DNA of 64,000 nucleotides from Panacagrimonas sp965216845. Its GTDB lineage: Bacteria; Pseudomonadota; Gammaproteobacteria; Nevskiales; Nevskiaceae. The stretch covers positions 2,418,001-2,482,000 of the forward strand of contig OZ244200.1 in the NCBI GenBank assembly GCA_965216845.1. The letters are read 5' to 3'. The notes under the pieces are model-generated. The model was not told where the DNA came from. It did no database searches and saw only the letters and a program-made list of their open reading frames with translations. The translations under genes were made by a program, and so were the position numbers. Within the stretch, counting starts at the first letter, position 1, and each line of letters begins with the position of its first letter. This document shows positions 53,847-63,328 of the stretch, one piece after another.

Positions 53847-55028
53847 ATGAAATCACCCGTTGTTGTCGCAGGCGTCGGCATGGTGCCGTTCGTCAAACCC
53901 GGCGCCAGCGCGCCTTACTTCGAAATGGGCGCCGAAGCTGCGCGCCGCGCACTGGACGATGCCGGGCTGGATTACGCCAAGGTACAACAGGCCTATGCGG
54001 GCTATGTTTATGGCGACTCCACCTGCGGTCAGCGGGCGCTGTACCCGGTAGGCATGACCGGCATTCCCGTGGTCAACGTCAACAACAACTGCTCCACCGG
54101 CTCCACCGCGCTGTTCCTGGCGCGACAGGCGGTGGAATCAGGCACGGTGGACTGCGTGATCGCGCTGGGCTTCGAGCAGATGCAACCCGGTGCGCTGGGC
54201 AGTTACTACAATGACCGGCCCACACCCTTCGAACCCTTCGACCAGGTCTGCGAAGAGCTGGTCGGCCAATCCGAGGTGCCGCTGGCGATTCGCTATTTCG
54301 GCGGCGCCGGCATGGCGCACATGCGCAAATACGGCACCAAGGCGGAAACCTTCGCCAAGATCCGCGCCAAGGCCAGCCGACACGCCGCGCGCAACCCGGT
54401 GGCCCTGTTCCGCAAGGAAGTGTCGGCACAGGAAGTCATGGATTCGCCGGTGTTGATCGGACCGATGACCCGACTGATGGCCTGCCCGCCGACCTGCGGT
54501 GCAGCCGCGGCCATCGTCTGTTCCGAAGCCTTTGCCAAAGCCAACGGACTGGATCAGCGCGTGCGCATCGTCGCGCAGTCGATGACCACGGACACGCCGA
54601 GCACTTTCGAGGCACGCAACATGATGCAACTGGTTGGCAGTGACATGGCACGCGCCGCCGCCGACCAGGTCTATGAGGCGGCCGGCATCGGTCCCGAGGA
54701 CGTCGATGTGGTGGAGCTGCACGACTGTTTCGCAACCAATGAGCTGTTGACCTACGAGGCACTGCGGCTGACGCCGGAAGGCAGCGGCGAGAAAATGGTC
54801 GAGGACGGCGACAACACCTACGGCGGACGTGTGGTCACCAATCCCTCGGGCGGCCTGCTGTCGAAGGGACATCCGCTGGGCGCCACCGGGCTGGCGCAGT
54901 GCACCGAGCTGGTCCAGCAACTGCGCGGACAGGCCGACGAGCGTCAGGTGGAAGGCGCACGCGTGGCCCTGCAACACAATCTGGGTCTGGGCGGCGCCTG
55001 TGTGGTGACGATGTACGAGGCGGCCTAG
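53847..55028 (+). CDS. SCP-x type thiolase/acetyl-CoA acetyltransferase
   Basis: The 393-residue thiolase retains the nucleophile Cys in NNNCSTGSTAL, the motif LHDCFATNELL and a GHPLGATGLAQC end with the second catalytic Cys. It would cleave 3-ketoacyl-CoAs. The ATG at 53847 follows GTGGAG; an upstream opening is rejected. The next two genes are hotdog hydratase subunits and then SDR and acyl-CoA dehydrogenase, forming a full beta-oxidation set. Confidence 0.87.
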   Translation: MKSPVVVAGVGMVPFVKPGASAPYFEMGAEAARRALDDAGLDYAKVQQAYAGYVYGDSTCGQRALYPVGMTGIPVVNVNNNCSTGSTALFLARQAVESGTVDCVIALGFEQMQPGALGSYYNDRPTPFEPFDQVCEELVGQSEVPLAIRYFGGAGMAHMRKYGTKAETFAKIRAKASRHAARNPVALFRKEVSAQEVMDSPVLIGPMTRLMACPPTCGAAAAIVCSEAFAKANGLDQRVRIVAQSMTTDTPSTFEARNMMQLVGSDMARAAADQVYEAAGIGPEDVDVVELHDCFATNELLTYEALRLTPEGSGEKMVEDGDNTYGGRVVTNPSGGLLSKGHPLGATGLAQCTELVQQLRGQADERQVEGARVALQHNLGLGGACVVTMYEAA

Positions 55029-55097
55029 GATGCAACGCAGCTTCACCTACGCCGGAGGGCGCGCCGCGCCACCGAACAACTGATCGGGAGATTCAAA

Positions 55098-55556
55098 ATG
55101 ATCGACAAAAAACACATCGGCCTGCAGCTGCCGACCGTCCCCTTCGAGGTCGAAAGAGGGCGTCTGCGCTTTTTCGCCAAGGCGACCGGCGAGACCCGGC
55201 CCGAGTACCTCGACGAAGCCGCCGCCAAAGCCGCGGGCTACCGCGACCTGCCGGCACCGCCGACCTTCCTGATGGGCGCCGACCTCGACGCCGGCACCAT
55301 GACCACATTGCTCGACACCTTGGGCGTGCCGATCGCGCGCATTCTGCACGGCGAGCAGAGCTTCACGCCGCACGCACCGGTGTGCGCCGGCGACGTGCTC
55401 AGCGTCGAATCGAAGATCAGCGACATTTACAGCAAGAAGGGCGGCGCGCTGGAGTTCATCGTCAAGGATTCGCAGATCAAGGATGCGCAGGGTCAGATCG
55501 TACTCGAAGCCCGCAGCGTGATCGTCGTACGCAACCCGCAGGAGAAATCAGCATGA
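55098..55556 (+). CDS. MaoC N-terminal-like (FAS1-like) dehydratase subunit
   Basis: The 152-residue hotdog protein resembles the MaoC-N half of two-part hydratases (PAPPTFLMGADLDAG, RILHGEQSFTPHAPVCAGD). The catalytic motif is normally on the partner. It overlaps the next MaoC gene by four bases, so the two should form a heterodimer like HadAB or ChsH1/ChsH2. Confidence 0.82.
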   Translation: MIDKKHIGLQLPTVPFEVERGRLRFFAKATGETRPEYLDEAAAKAAGYRDLPAPPTFLMGADLDAGTMTTLLDTLGVPIARILHGEQSFTPHAPVCAGDVLSVESKISDIYSKKGGALEFIVKDSQIKDAQGQIVLEARSVIVVRNPQEKSA

Positions 55557-55972
55557 ATGCCCCCACTCGTGACCAGGTCAAGGTTGGCCAGGAACTGCCG
55601 CCGCTGAAGCTTCCGCGCATCACGCGCACGACGCTGGCGCTGTTCGCCGGTGCCTCGGGGGATCACAACCCGATCCACATCGACATCGACTTCGCCAAGG
55701 CCGCCGGCATGCCGGATGTGTTCGCCCACGGCATGCTGTCGATGGCCTACCTGGGACGCTTCCTGACCCAGTGGGCGCCACAGACGCAGCTGCGCCAGTA
55801 TTCGGTGCGCTTTGCCGCGATCACCCCGGTCGGCGCCAAGCTGACCTGCGGCGGCAAGATCGCCGAGCTCATCGAGCGCGACGGCGAAACGCTGGCGCGC
55901 CTGGAGATCGGCGTGGTCGACGACAAGGGCGAAGTCAAACTCGCCGGCGAGGCTCTGGTGGCATTGGCCTAG
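55553..55972 (+). CDS. MaoC family hydratase subunit
   Basis: The 139-residue hotdog protein has the complete R-specific hydratase motif GDHNPIH with Asp37 and His42, and AHGMLSMAYLGRFL. It would hydrate a 2-enoyl-CoA together with the upstream partner. The ATG overlaps the previous stop (ATGA). Confidence 0.85.
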   Translation: MNAPTRDQVKVGQELPPLKLPRITRTTLALFAGASGDHNPIHIDIDFAKAAGMPDVFAHGMLSMAYLGRFLTQWAPQTQLRQYSVRFAAITPVGAKLTCGGKIAELIERDGETLARLEIGVVDDKGEVKLAGEALVALA

Positions 55973-56199
55973 CCCCCCAGGCAGACGAATCACAACGGCC
56001 TGAGCACGCACCGCAGCATCAGCAATGCCCGAATCGTCACCACGGCCCCTGAGTTTTTTCTTGCATCGCATCGCGTATCCCGCGCTGATCCGGGTGCGGT
56101 TCATCGGGTTCAGTGGCTGCCTCGGTGGCCCGGGACGCAACGCCGCTTGCGCGACTCGGGACTGAAACGCTCCCTACTTCCATTAAAATAGGACACGCT

Positions 56200-57024
56200 A
56201 TGAAACTTCAAGACAAAGTGGCCATCGTCAGCGGCTCGGGCCGCGGCATCGGCCGGGAAATCGCCCTCAAGCTGGCGGCCGACGGCGCCAGCGTGGTCGT
56301 TAACGATCTCGACGCTGCTCCGGCCGAAGAAACGGTGGCGGCGATCAAAGCCGCTGGCGGCAAGGCCGTGGCCTGCGTCGGCAGCGTCACCGAAGCCGGT
56401 TTTGCCGAGCGCTTCGTCAACACCGCCATCGAGCAGCTCGGCGGCCTCGACATCATCGTCAACAACGCCGGCTACACCTGGGACAACGTCATTCACAAGA
56501 TGACCGACGAGCAGTGGCACGCCATCATGGACGTGCACGTCAGCGCGCCGTTCCAGATTCTTCGCGCCGCCTCCGAGTACTTCCGCGTGCAGAGCAAAAA
56601 GGAAGCCAAGGAAGGACGCGCGGTATCGCGCAAGGTGGTCAACATCTCCTCGCTCGCCGGCACCGGCGGCAATGCCGGCCAGGCCAACTACTCGGCGGGC
56701 AAGGCAGCGGTGATCGGCCTGACCAAGGCGATGTCGAAGGAATGGGGTCGCTACAACGTCAACGTCAACTGCGTGGCCTTCGGCCTGATCAAGACGCGCC
56801 TCACCGAAGCGGCCGCCGACTCGGACGCCAGCATCGACGTCGAAGGTCGCAAGATCAAGGTTGGCGTGAATCCCGATCTGCTCAAGACCTTGGAGACCAT
56901 GGTGCCACTGGGTCGCAGCGGCACGCCGACCGAAGCCGCCGGCGCCGTCTACCTGTTCTGCATTCCCGAGTCCGACTACGTCAGCGGTCAGACACTGATC
57001 TGCGGCGGCGGCTTCTCGATGTGA
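56200..57024 (+). CDS. Short-chain dehydrogenase/reductase (3-hydroxyacyl-CoA type)
   Basis: The 274-residue SDR has the cofactor motif GSGRGIG, NNAG at 88-91, Ser150/151, and YSAGK with Tyr164 and Lys168. It would oxidise the 3-hydroxyacyl-CoA made by the preceding hydratase, probably with NAD. It is longer than a minimal SDR by an insert (about 200-220) common in FabG-like members of multi-enzyme sets. Promoter-proximal region before it (227 bases) shows no gene. Confidence 0.86.
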   Translation: MKLQDKVAIVSGSGRGIGREIALKLAADGASVVVNDLDAAPAEETVAAIKAAGGKAVACVGSVTEAGFAERFVNTAIEQLGGLDIIVNNAGYTWDNVIHKMTDEQWHAIMDVHVSAPFQILRAASEYFRVQSKKEAKEGRAVSRKVVNISSLAGTGGNAGQANYSAGKAAVIGLTKAMSKEWGRYNVNVNCVAFGLIKTRLTEAAADSDASIDVEGRKIKVGVNPDLLKTLETMVPLGRSGTPTEAAGAVYLFCIPESDYVSGQTLICGGGFSM

Positions 57025-57029
57025 CGAAC

Positions 57030-58190
57030 ATGCCCACCATGACACCGGATCAGGCGCCCTGGATGAACGAAGAACTGGCGCTGTTCCGCGACAACGTCCG
57101 CAAGTTCATCGCCACCGAAATCACGCCGTTCGAGGAACAGTGGAACGAACAGCAGCACGTCGACCGTGCGCTGTGGACCAAGGCCGGAGCCGCCGGCCTG
57201 CTATGCACCGACGTGTCCGAGGAATATGGCGGCGCCGGCGGAAGTTTCGCCCATGAAGCCGTGGTTCTCCAGGAACAGGCGCGGGCCGGCAACACCAGCT
57301 GGGCCAAGGGCGTGCACGAGATCGTCACCCATTACATCGTCGGCTGTGCGACGCCGGAGCAGAAGCAGCGTTGGCTGCCGAAGCTGGTTTCCGGCGAGTG
57401 GGTCGGGGCCATCGCAATGACCGAACCGGGCACCGGCTCGGATCTGCAGGCGGTGCGCACCCGCGCCGAACGCAAGGGCGAAACCTATGTGGTCAATGGC
57501 GCCAAAACCTTCATCTCCAACGGTCATCACTGCGGCCTGCTGATCATCGTCTGCAAGACCAATCCGGCCGAAGCCGCCAAGGGCGTGTCACTGCTGGTGG
57601 TTGAACAGCCGACCGAACAGCCGGGTTTCCGTCGCGGCCGCCTGCTGCACAAAACCGGCCAGAAAGGCCAGGACACCGCCGAGCTGTTCTTCGAAGACCT
57701 GCAGGTTCCGGCCGAGAACCTGCTCGGTGGCCAGGAGGGTAAGGGCTTCTACCAGCTGATGAACCAGTTGCCGCGCGAGCGTCTGATCATCGGCGTCGGC
57801 GCCATCGCTGCGGCCGAGGCGGCGCTGGCGCACACCCTGGCCTACGTGCGCGAGCGCAAGGCTTTCGGCAAACGTCTGATCGAATTCCAGAACACCCGCT
57901 TCAAGCTGGCCGAGCGGCAAACTGAACTCACCATTGGCCGGGTATTCATCGATCACTGCATCCAGAAACTGATCGAGGGCAAACTGGATGCCTCGACCGC
58001 CTCGATGGCCAAATGGTGGTGCACGCAGAAGCAGTGCGAGATCGTCGACGAGTGCCTGCAATTCTTCGGCGGCTACGGCTACATGCTCGAATATCCCATC
58101 GCACGCTTTTACGCCGACGCCCGCGTACAGAAGATCTACGGCGGCACCAACGAAATCATGAAAGAGCTGATCGCGCGGGGACTGGAGTGA
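57030..58190 (+). CDS. Acyl-CoA dehydrogenase
   Basis: The 386-residue acyl-CoA dehydrogenase has IAMTEPGTGSDLQAVRT, NGAKTFISNGHHCGLL and the C-terminal YGGTNEIMKELIARGL. It begins five bases after the SDR, so this is the fifth gene of a complete beta-oxidation operon (thiolase, hydratase pair, SDR, dehydrogenase). The ATG at 57030 is used; a second ATG follows three codons later. Confidence 0.87.
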   Translation: MPTMTPDQAPWMNEELALFRDNVRKFIATEITPFEEQWNEQQHVDRALWTKAGAAGLLCTDVSEEYGGAGGSFAHEAVVLQEQARAGNTSWAKGVHEIVTHYIVGCATPEQKQRWLPKLVSGEWVGAIAMTEPGTGSDLQAVRTRAERKGETYVVNGAKTFISNGHHCGLLIIVCKTNPAEAAKGVSLLVVEQPTEQPGFRRGRLLHKTGQKGQDTAELFFEDLQVPAENLLGGQEGKGFYQLMNQLPRERLIIGVGAIAAAEAALAHTLAYVRERKAFGKRLIEFQNTRFKLAERQTELTIGRVFIDHCIQKLIEGKLDASTASMAKWWCTQKQCEIVDECLQFFGGYGYMLEYPIARFYADARVQKIYGGTNEIMKELIARGLE

Positions 58191-58298
58191 TTGGGTGTGC
58201 CCTTGCCGAGCGCCGGACGCGGTTGAATGGGGCTGCCGAGTGCGCCCCAACTGCAAGTGTTGGCCAGCGTTGAACGCACCCGAGGATTTTGAGCCGTC

Positions 58299-58916
58299 AT
58301 GAATCTCTACGAACGCTACGTCCTGCCCTACGTGATCGACGCCGTCTGCGGTCTGCCGACCTTCGAAGCCGAGCGCAAGCGTCTGGTACCGCGGGCACAG
58401 GGCCGAGTACTGGAAATCGGCGTGGGCACCGGACGCAACCTGCCACATTATGCGGCCGGACACGTCAATTGCGTCTGCGGCGTTGATCCCGGTCTGCACC
58501 CGAAAGCCGAGCGGCGCGCACAGGCGCAGGGCATCCAGCTTGAATCCCTGCCGTTGTCGGCCGAACGCATCCCGGTGGACGATCACAGCTTCGACTGCGT
58601 GGTCTGCACCTTCAGCCTGTGCACGATTCCGGACCCCGTCGCCGCGCTGGTCGAGATGCGGCGCGCCCTCAAACCCGACGGACAGCTGCTGTTCGCCGAA
58701 CACGGCGCCGCACCCGACCCCGGTCTGCGACGCTGGCAGGATCGCATCACCCCTTACTGGAAGCGGATCGGCGGTGGCTGTCATCTCAACCGCCCGATCG
58801 ACGCGCTGGTGGAGCGTGGCGGATTCCGCATCGAAGAAGGCTGGCAGGGATTCGTGCGCGCCCCGCGCCTGCTCGGTTACTTCTATACCGGGATCGCGGT
58901 TCCACTCCCGGCCTAG
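58299..58916 (+). CDS. Class I SAM-dependent methyltransferase
   Basis: The 205-residue protein has the SAM-binding motif I VLEIGVGTGRNL, an acidic motif II region (CGVDPGLHPKAE) and FDCVVCTFSLCTIPD. It resembles UbiE/phosphatidylethanolamine-type methyltransferases. Substrate is unknown, and its relation to the flanking lipid genes is not obvious. Confidence 0.83.
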   Translation: MNLYERYVLPYVIDAVCGLPTFEAERKRLVPRAQGRVLEIGVGTGRNLPHYAAGHVNCVCGVDPGLHPKAERRAQAQGIQLESLPLSAERIPVDDHSFDCVVCTFSLCTIPDPVAALVEMRRALKPDGQLLFAEHGAAPDPGLRRWQDRITPYWKRIGGGCHLNRPIDALVERGGFRIEEGWQGFVRAPRLLGYFYTGIAVPLPA

Positions 58917-59039
58917 CCCCACCCGGCCTGGTCTCATCCGTACCCTGATGGCGCTCGACGCCTCGGGGTCGCTTTTACTTCAGAAATTTTACCCTTGACT
59001 AACAAACCGCCAACGGCCGTGCTCGATCAAACTTCCTCC

Positions 59040-59903
59040 ATGTCTCTGCGTGCGACCGAATTCGCGGGCCGGGACGGCAACATCCTCGCCGCCGAGGTGG
59101 CCGGTTCGGCGCAGGCGCCGCCGGTCATTCTGCTACACGGCGGCGGTCAGACACGCCACGCCTGGGCCGGCACCGCCCTGCGGCTGGCCGACGCCGGTTT
59201 CCTGGCGATCGCCCTGGACGCGCGTGGTCACGGCGACAGCCAGTGGGCCGCCGACGGCGACTACAGCGCCGACGCGATGGTGGGCGATCTGGCCTGCGTC
59301 CGCGCTTCACTGCACTCGCCGCCTGCACTGGTGGGCGCCTCCATGGGCGGCCTGACTTCGCTGTTGGCGATCGGCGAAGGACCGACGGATTTTTCCGACG
59401 CCCTGGTGCTGGTCGACATTGCCCCGCGACTGGAGGCCGACGGCGTGGCGCGTGTACTGGATTTCATGCGCGCCCATACCGGCGGCTTCGCCAACCTCGA
59501 GGATGCGGCCGACGCGGTGGCAGCCTACAATCCACACCGCAAGACGCGCAGCACTTCAGGTTTGCGCAAGAACCTGCGACTGCGCGAAGACGGACGCTGG
59601 TACTGGCACTGGGACCCGCGATTCCTCGATCACGCCACCCGCTCACGCGCCGGCGAAGCCCTGGTCCAGCAGGAGCGCCGCGAACAGGCCGCCCGCTGCA
59701 TCCGCGTCCCGACGCTGCTGGTGCGTGGCGGATCCAGCGACGTGGTCAGCCCGGAGGGCGCGCGCGAACTGCAGCAACTGATCCCACATGCCGACCTGTT
59801 CGACGTCGAAGACGCCGGGCACATGGTCGCCGGCGACCGCAACGATGTCTTCAGCAACGCCGTCATCGAATTTCTGCGCCGCAAGTTGCCGGTTGGCAAC
59901 TGA
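59040..59903 (+). CDS. Alpha/beta hydrolase
   Basis: From ATG 59040 the 287-residue protein has an alpha/beta-hydrolase core: LHGGGQTRHAW (oxyanion), GHGDSQW, nucleophile Ser in GASMGG, and a late DAGHMVAGD His. It could be an ester, lactone or epoxide hydrolase; lactone opening after Baeyer-Villiger oxidation is a possible role. A TTG at 58995 is an alternative start, and neither has a good ribosome site. Confidence 0.8.
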   Translation: MSLRATEFAGRDGNILAAEVAGSAQAPPVILLHGGGQTRHAWAGTALRLADAGFLAIALDARGHGDSQWAADGDYSADAMVGDLACVRASLHSPPALVGASMGGLTSLLAIGEGPTDFSDALVLVDIAPRLEADGVARVLDFMRAHTGGFANLEDAADAVAAYNPHRKTRSTSGLRKNLRLREDGRWYWHWDPRFLDHATRSRAGEALVQQERREQAARCIRVPTLLVRGGSSDVVSPEGARELQQLIPHADLFDVEDAGHMVAGDRNDVFSNAVIEFLRRKLPVGN

Positions 59904-59937
59904 AGCGCCCGACCTTCCACACCGTTACGGAGTTTCC

Positions 59938-61092
59938 ATGAATCTTGATTTTTCTCCCGAGGACCAGGCGTTTCGCGCCGAAGTCCGTGCCTGGATGCGC
60001 GACAACGTGCCGCCGCAGGAGGGCCCGTCCATCGGCATTCCCAGCCACAAGGAAACGCAGTTCGCCTGGGAGCGCAAGCTCGGCGCCAAGGGCTGGCTCG
60101 CCTATAACTGGCCCAAGGAATACGGTGGCCCGGGCTGGACCGCCACCCAGCGCTATATCTTCGATACCGAACGTGCGTTGTCCGGAGCACCACCCTGCGG
60201 TCCGTTCGGTCTGTCCATGCTCGGCCCGGTGCTGATGCAGTACGGCAATGAGGCGCAGAAGCAGCGCTACCTGCCGCCGATTGCGCGCGGCGAGGAGTTC
60301 TGGTGCCAGGGCTACTCCGAACCCTCGGCAGGTTCGGACCTTGCCGGACTCAAGACGCGCGCCACACGCGAGGGTGACCATTACCTCGTCAACGGCCAGA
60401 AGATCTGGACCACGCAGGCGCACTGGGCCCAGTTCATGTTCTGCCTCGTACGCACCAATCCCGACGTGCCCAAGCAACAGGGCATCTCCTTCCTGCTCAT
60501 CGACATGAGCACGCCGGGCATCGAAATCCGGCCGATCACCACCATCGACGGCCACCATCACCTCAACGAAGTCTTTCTCACCGACGTTCGCGTGCCGGCG
60601 GAAAACCTGGTCGGCGAAGAGGGTCAGGGCTGGACCATCGCCAAGTACCTGCTCACGCACGAGCGCACCACCATCGCCGGCGTCGCCGACAGCTACTACC
60701 AGCTCGGACGCCTGAACGAAGCGGTGGCCGCCGACCCGGTTCTGGCCAAAGATCCACTGGTGGCCCGCCGTCTGTCGGAGCTCAAAGTGGACCTGCTGGC
60801 GCTGGAGTACACCAATCTGCGCACGCTTGATCGTGTCTCCAAGGGACAACCACCGGGCAGTGAATCCTCCGGCCTCAAGGTCAAGGGCACCGAGCTGCAA
60901 CAGGCCATTTCCGAAGCGCAGATGGAGCTGGGTGGCCCCGGCGCGCTGCCCTGGCTATCGTCCGGCGATGATGTGCATCCGGTGTTTGCCGGTGCCACGC
61001 AGCGCTACAACTTCCTGCGCGCCAGCACCATCTACGGCGGCACCAACGAAATTCAGAAGAACGTGCTGGCCAAGCTGCTGCTGCAGCTCTGA
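59938..61092 (+). CDS. Acyl-CoA dehydrogenase (FadE28/29-type, paired)
   Basis: The 384-residue acyl-CoA dehydrogenase has CQGYSEPSAGSDLAGLKT, NGQKIWTTQAHWA, and YGGTNEIQKNVLAKLLL. The C-terminal Glu in TNEIQKN and the long hinge (residues 245-310) match steroid-type large subunits. The next gene, 25 bases on, is a second dehydrogenase, so an alpha2beta2 enzyme is likely. Confidence 0.86.
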   Translation: MNLDFSPEDQAFRAEVRAWMRDNVPPQEGPSIGIPSHKETQFAWERKLGAKGWLAYNWPKEYGGPGWTATQRYIFDTERALSGAPPCGPFGLSMLGPVLMQYGNEAQKQRYLPPIARGEEFWCQGYSEPSAGSDLAGLKTRATREGDHYLVNGQKIWTTQAHWAQFMFCLVRTNPDVPKQQGISFLLIDMSTPGIEIRPITTIDGHHHLNEVFLTDVRVPAENLVGEEGQGWTIAKYLLTHERTTIAGVADSYYQLGRLNEAVAADPVLAKDPLVARRLSELKVDLLALEYTNLRTLDRVSKGQPPGSESSGLKVKGTELQQAISEAQMELGGPGALPWLSSGDDVHPVFAGATQRYNFLRASTIYGGTNEIQKNVLAKLLLQL

Positions 61093-61117
61093 ACCGCACA
61101 ACCGCAAGGACACTGTC

Positions 61118-62260
61118 ATGGACTTTTCCTACTCCCAGGAACAAAAGATGCTGCGCGAGAGCGCGACCAAGTTCGCAGTCAAGGGCTACGGCTTCGAACG
61201 CTATCAATCCACGCTCCAGCTCCCCGGTCACTGCGATGCCGCGCTGTGGTCACAGATGGCCGAGTTCGGCTGGCTCGGTTTGCCGCTGTCCGAAGATGTC
61301 GGCGGACTCGGCGGCAGCGCGCTCGACGTTTCGCTGATCTGCGAGGCGCTGGGCGGCGGCATGGTACTGGAACCCTACATCGCCGGCGCCGTACTGCCGG
61401 GCCGCCTGCTTGAGCTGTGCGGAGCCGAACCCGAACTGCTCGGCCGTCTGGCCGAGGGCCAGGCGCAGCTCGCCGTGGCCTGGAGCGAACCCGGCGCGGC
61501 CGACAACCCCGCCCATTGCGTGACGCGTGCGCAGGCCGATGGCGACGGCTACGTGCTGAGCGGACGCAAGCAATGCGTGCTCAATGCGCCCAACGCCACC
61601 ACCTTGATCGTCAGCGCCCGCACCGCCGGCGGCGACCAGGACGCGGACGGGATCAGCCTGTTCGTCGTCGACCCGCAATCCGACGGCATCCAGCTCAAGC
61701 CCTACCCGCTGATGGGCGGCGGCTACGCTGCCGATATCCAGTTCAACCAGGTCCGGGTCGGCGCGTCCGCGCGGGTCGGCGCGGCTGACGGCGGCCTGGC
61801 GCCGCTGGATGCGGCGCTCGATCACGCGACCGTCGCCGCCTGTGCGCAGGCGCTGGGTGCGATGAATGCATTGCTCCAACGCACCAATGAGTATCTGCGG
61901 GTGCGCAAGCAGTTCGGTACGCCCATCGGCAGCTTCCAGGCACTGCAACATCGTCTGGTGGAGATGTTCGTCGAAGTCGAACAATCGCGCTCAATGGTGA
62001 TCATGTCCGGCGTGCGCGTGGAAAGCGCCGAGCCCGCCGTGCGGCGGCGCGCGGTGTCGGCCACCAAGGCCTATCTCGGGCAAGCCAGCAAGTTCGTCGC
62101 CCAGCAGGCGGTGCAGCTGCACGGCGGCATCGGCGTCACCGAAGAGCTCGACGTGGGTCACTACTTCCGCCAGCTCAGCGCCTTTGGCACGCTCTACGGT
62201 GGCCGCGAGTACCATCTGCGGCGTTTTGCCGACAACGACGCCCAAGCCGAGGCCGCGTAA
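61118..62260 (+). CDS. Acyl-CoA dehydrogenase, probable partner subunit
   Basis: The 380-residue acyl-CoA dehydrogenase has VAWSEPGAADNPAH at the usual EP substrate region, but with weaker conservation than its partner, and HGGIGVTEELDVGHYFRQL at the C-terminus with Glu base candidates. It pairs with the gene just upstream, as at 1707/2867. Confidence 0.84.
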   Translation: MDFSYSQEQKMLRESATKFAVKGYGFERYQSTLQLPGHCDAALWSQMAEFGWLGLPLSEDVGGLGGSALDVSLICEALGGGMVLEPYIAGAVLPGRLLELCGAEPELLGRLAEGQAQLAVAWSEPGAADNPAHCVTRAQADGDGYVLSGRKQCVLNAPNATTLIVSARTAGGDQDADGISLFVVDPQSDGIQLKPYPLMGGGYAADIQFNQVRVGASARVGAADGGLAPLDAALDHATVAACAQALGAMNALLQRTNEYLRVRKQFGTPIGSFQALQHRLVEMFVEVEQSRSMVIMSGVRVESAEPAVRRRAVSATKAYLGQASKFVAQQAVQLHGGIGVTEELDVGHYFRQLSAFGTLYGGREYHLRRFADNDAQAEAA

Positions 62261-62389
62261 GCACAGTCGGCTGCGCGACGTGACCGTCAAACGGCCCTGC
62301 GCGCTACGCCGGCATCCGTGCAAGGGGAGCTGGCCCAAGGCCTGGGCGGCTCCCCGAACTCACTGTTGTCCAATGGAGGTCAGGAAATC

Positions 62390-63181
62390 ATGTTGACTGA
62401 AGACCGCAATACCCTGTCGGTCGAACGCGTCGGTCGAACCCTGTGGATCATCTTTCAACGCAGCCAGCAGATGAACGCGATGTCGATGCAGATGCTCGAC
62501 GAAATGGCCGACACGCTCGCCCAGGCGATGGACGACGACGAGGTGCGCGCGGTGGTGCTCACCGGCGCTGGCCGCGCTTTTTGTGCCGGCGCCGACCTCA
62601 AGGAAGTGGCCGAGGCCAAGTTGAAACCGGGCGAACCGGACCTGCTCGACCGGGTGGAGCGCGCCTTCGGGCTGATCCGTAACGGCCCCAAGCCGGTGAT
62701 CGCCGCGGTCAACGGACTGGCGCTGGCGGGCGGGCTGGAAATGGTGATGGCCTGCGATCTGGTTTTTGCCGCCGAATCGGCAACGCTGGGGGACGCCCAT
62801 TCCAACTTCGGCGTTTTCCCCGGTGCCGGCGGCGCCGCGATTTTGCCGTGCCGGATCGGGCTCAACCGCGCCAAATACCTGTTGTTCTCCGGCGATCAGA
62901 TCCCGGCGCGGGAGATGATGGACTGCGGGCTGGTAAACCGAGTGGTGCCCGATGACGCGCTGCGCGATACGGTGCAGGCGTTCACCGACAAGCTTGCCGA
63001 TAAGAGCCCGGCGGTACTGCGGCGGATGAAGGCCGTGGCGAACCGGGCCATGAACGTGGACGAGCCCTCTGCCCTGGCCGAGGAAATGCTCAACCTGCGG
63101 GCACACATGCGCTCCTGGGACTTCCGCGAAGGACTCACGGCCTTTGCCGAGAAACGCAAACCACAATTCAGGGGCTACTGA
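62390..63181 (+). CDS. Enoyl-CoA hydratase/isomerase family protein
   Basis: The 263-residue crotonase has the oxyanion-hole loop AFCAGADLKE and GGLEMVMACD with the first catalytic Glu retained, but the second Glu position is His (AHSNFGVFPGAGG). It could be a hydratase of altered mechanism or an isomerase. CAGGAAAT precedes the ATG. A degenerate thiolase-like fragment follows. Confidence 0.84.
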   Translation: MLTEDRNTLSVERVGRTLWIIFQRSQQMNAMSMQMLDEMADTLAQAMDDDEVRAVVLTGAGRAFCAGADLKEVAEAKLKPGEPDLLDRVERAFGLIRNGPKPVIAAVNGLALAGGLEMVMACDLVFAAESATLGDAHSNFGVFPGAGGAAILPCRIGLNRAKYLLFSGDQIPAREMMDCGLVNRVVPDDALRDTVQAFTDKLADKSPAVLRRMKAVANRAMNVDEPSALAEEMLNLRAHMRSWDFREGLTAFAEKRKPQFRGY

Positions 63182-63183
63182 AG

Positions 63184-63312
63184 CCAAGACAACACGCGCT
63201 GCAGGCCGCCCACATTCGCCAGCCTGAAGGCGCCAGCAAGGCCATCGCCGACAACGGTGGCGGGCTGCACGGCACCGAAGAAGACCTGGCCTGCGTCACC
63301 ATCCTCGGACGC
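63184..63312 (+). pseudogene. Possible fragment of a thiolase-family C-terminus
   Basis: One frame of this 129-base gap reads through NGGGLHGTEEDLACVTIL, which resembles the Gly-rich C-terminal end of thiolases and related acetyltransferases (NGGGFIGNEEAAMCI-like). There is no start codon of its own and the segment runs into the next gene's ribosome site. It may be a decayed thiolase end; chance similarity is possible. Confidence 0.35.
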
Positions 63313-63328
63313 CGAGACAGGAGATCAC

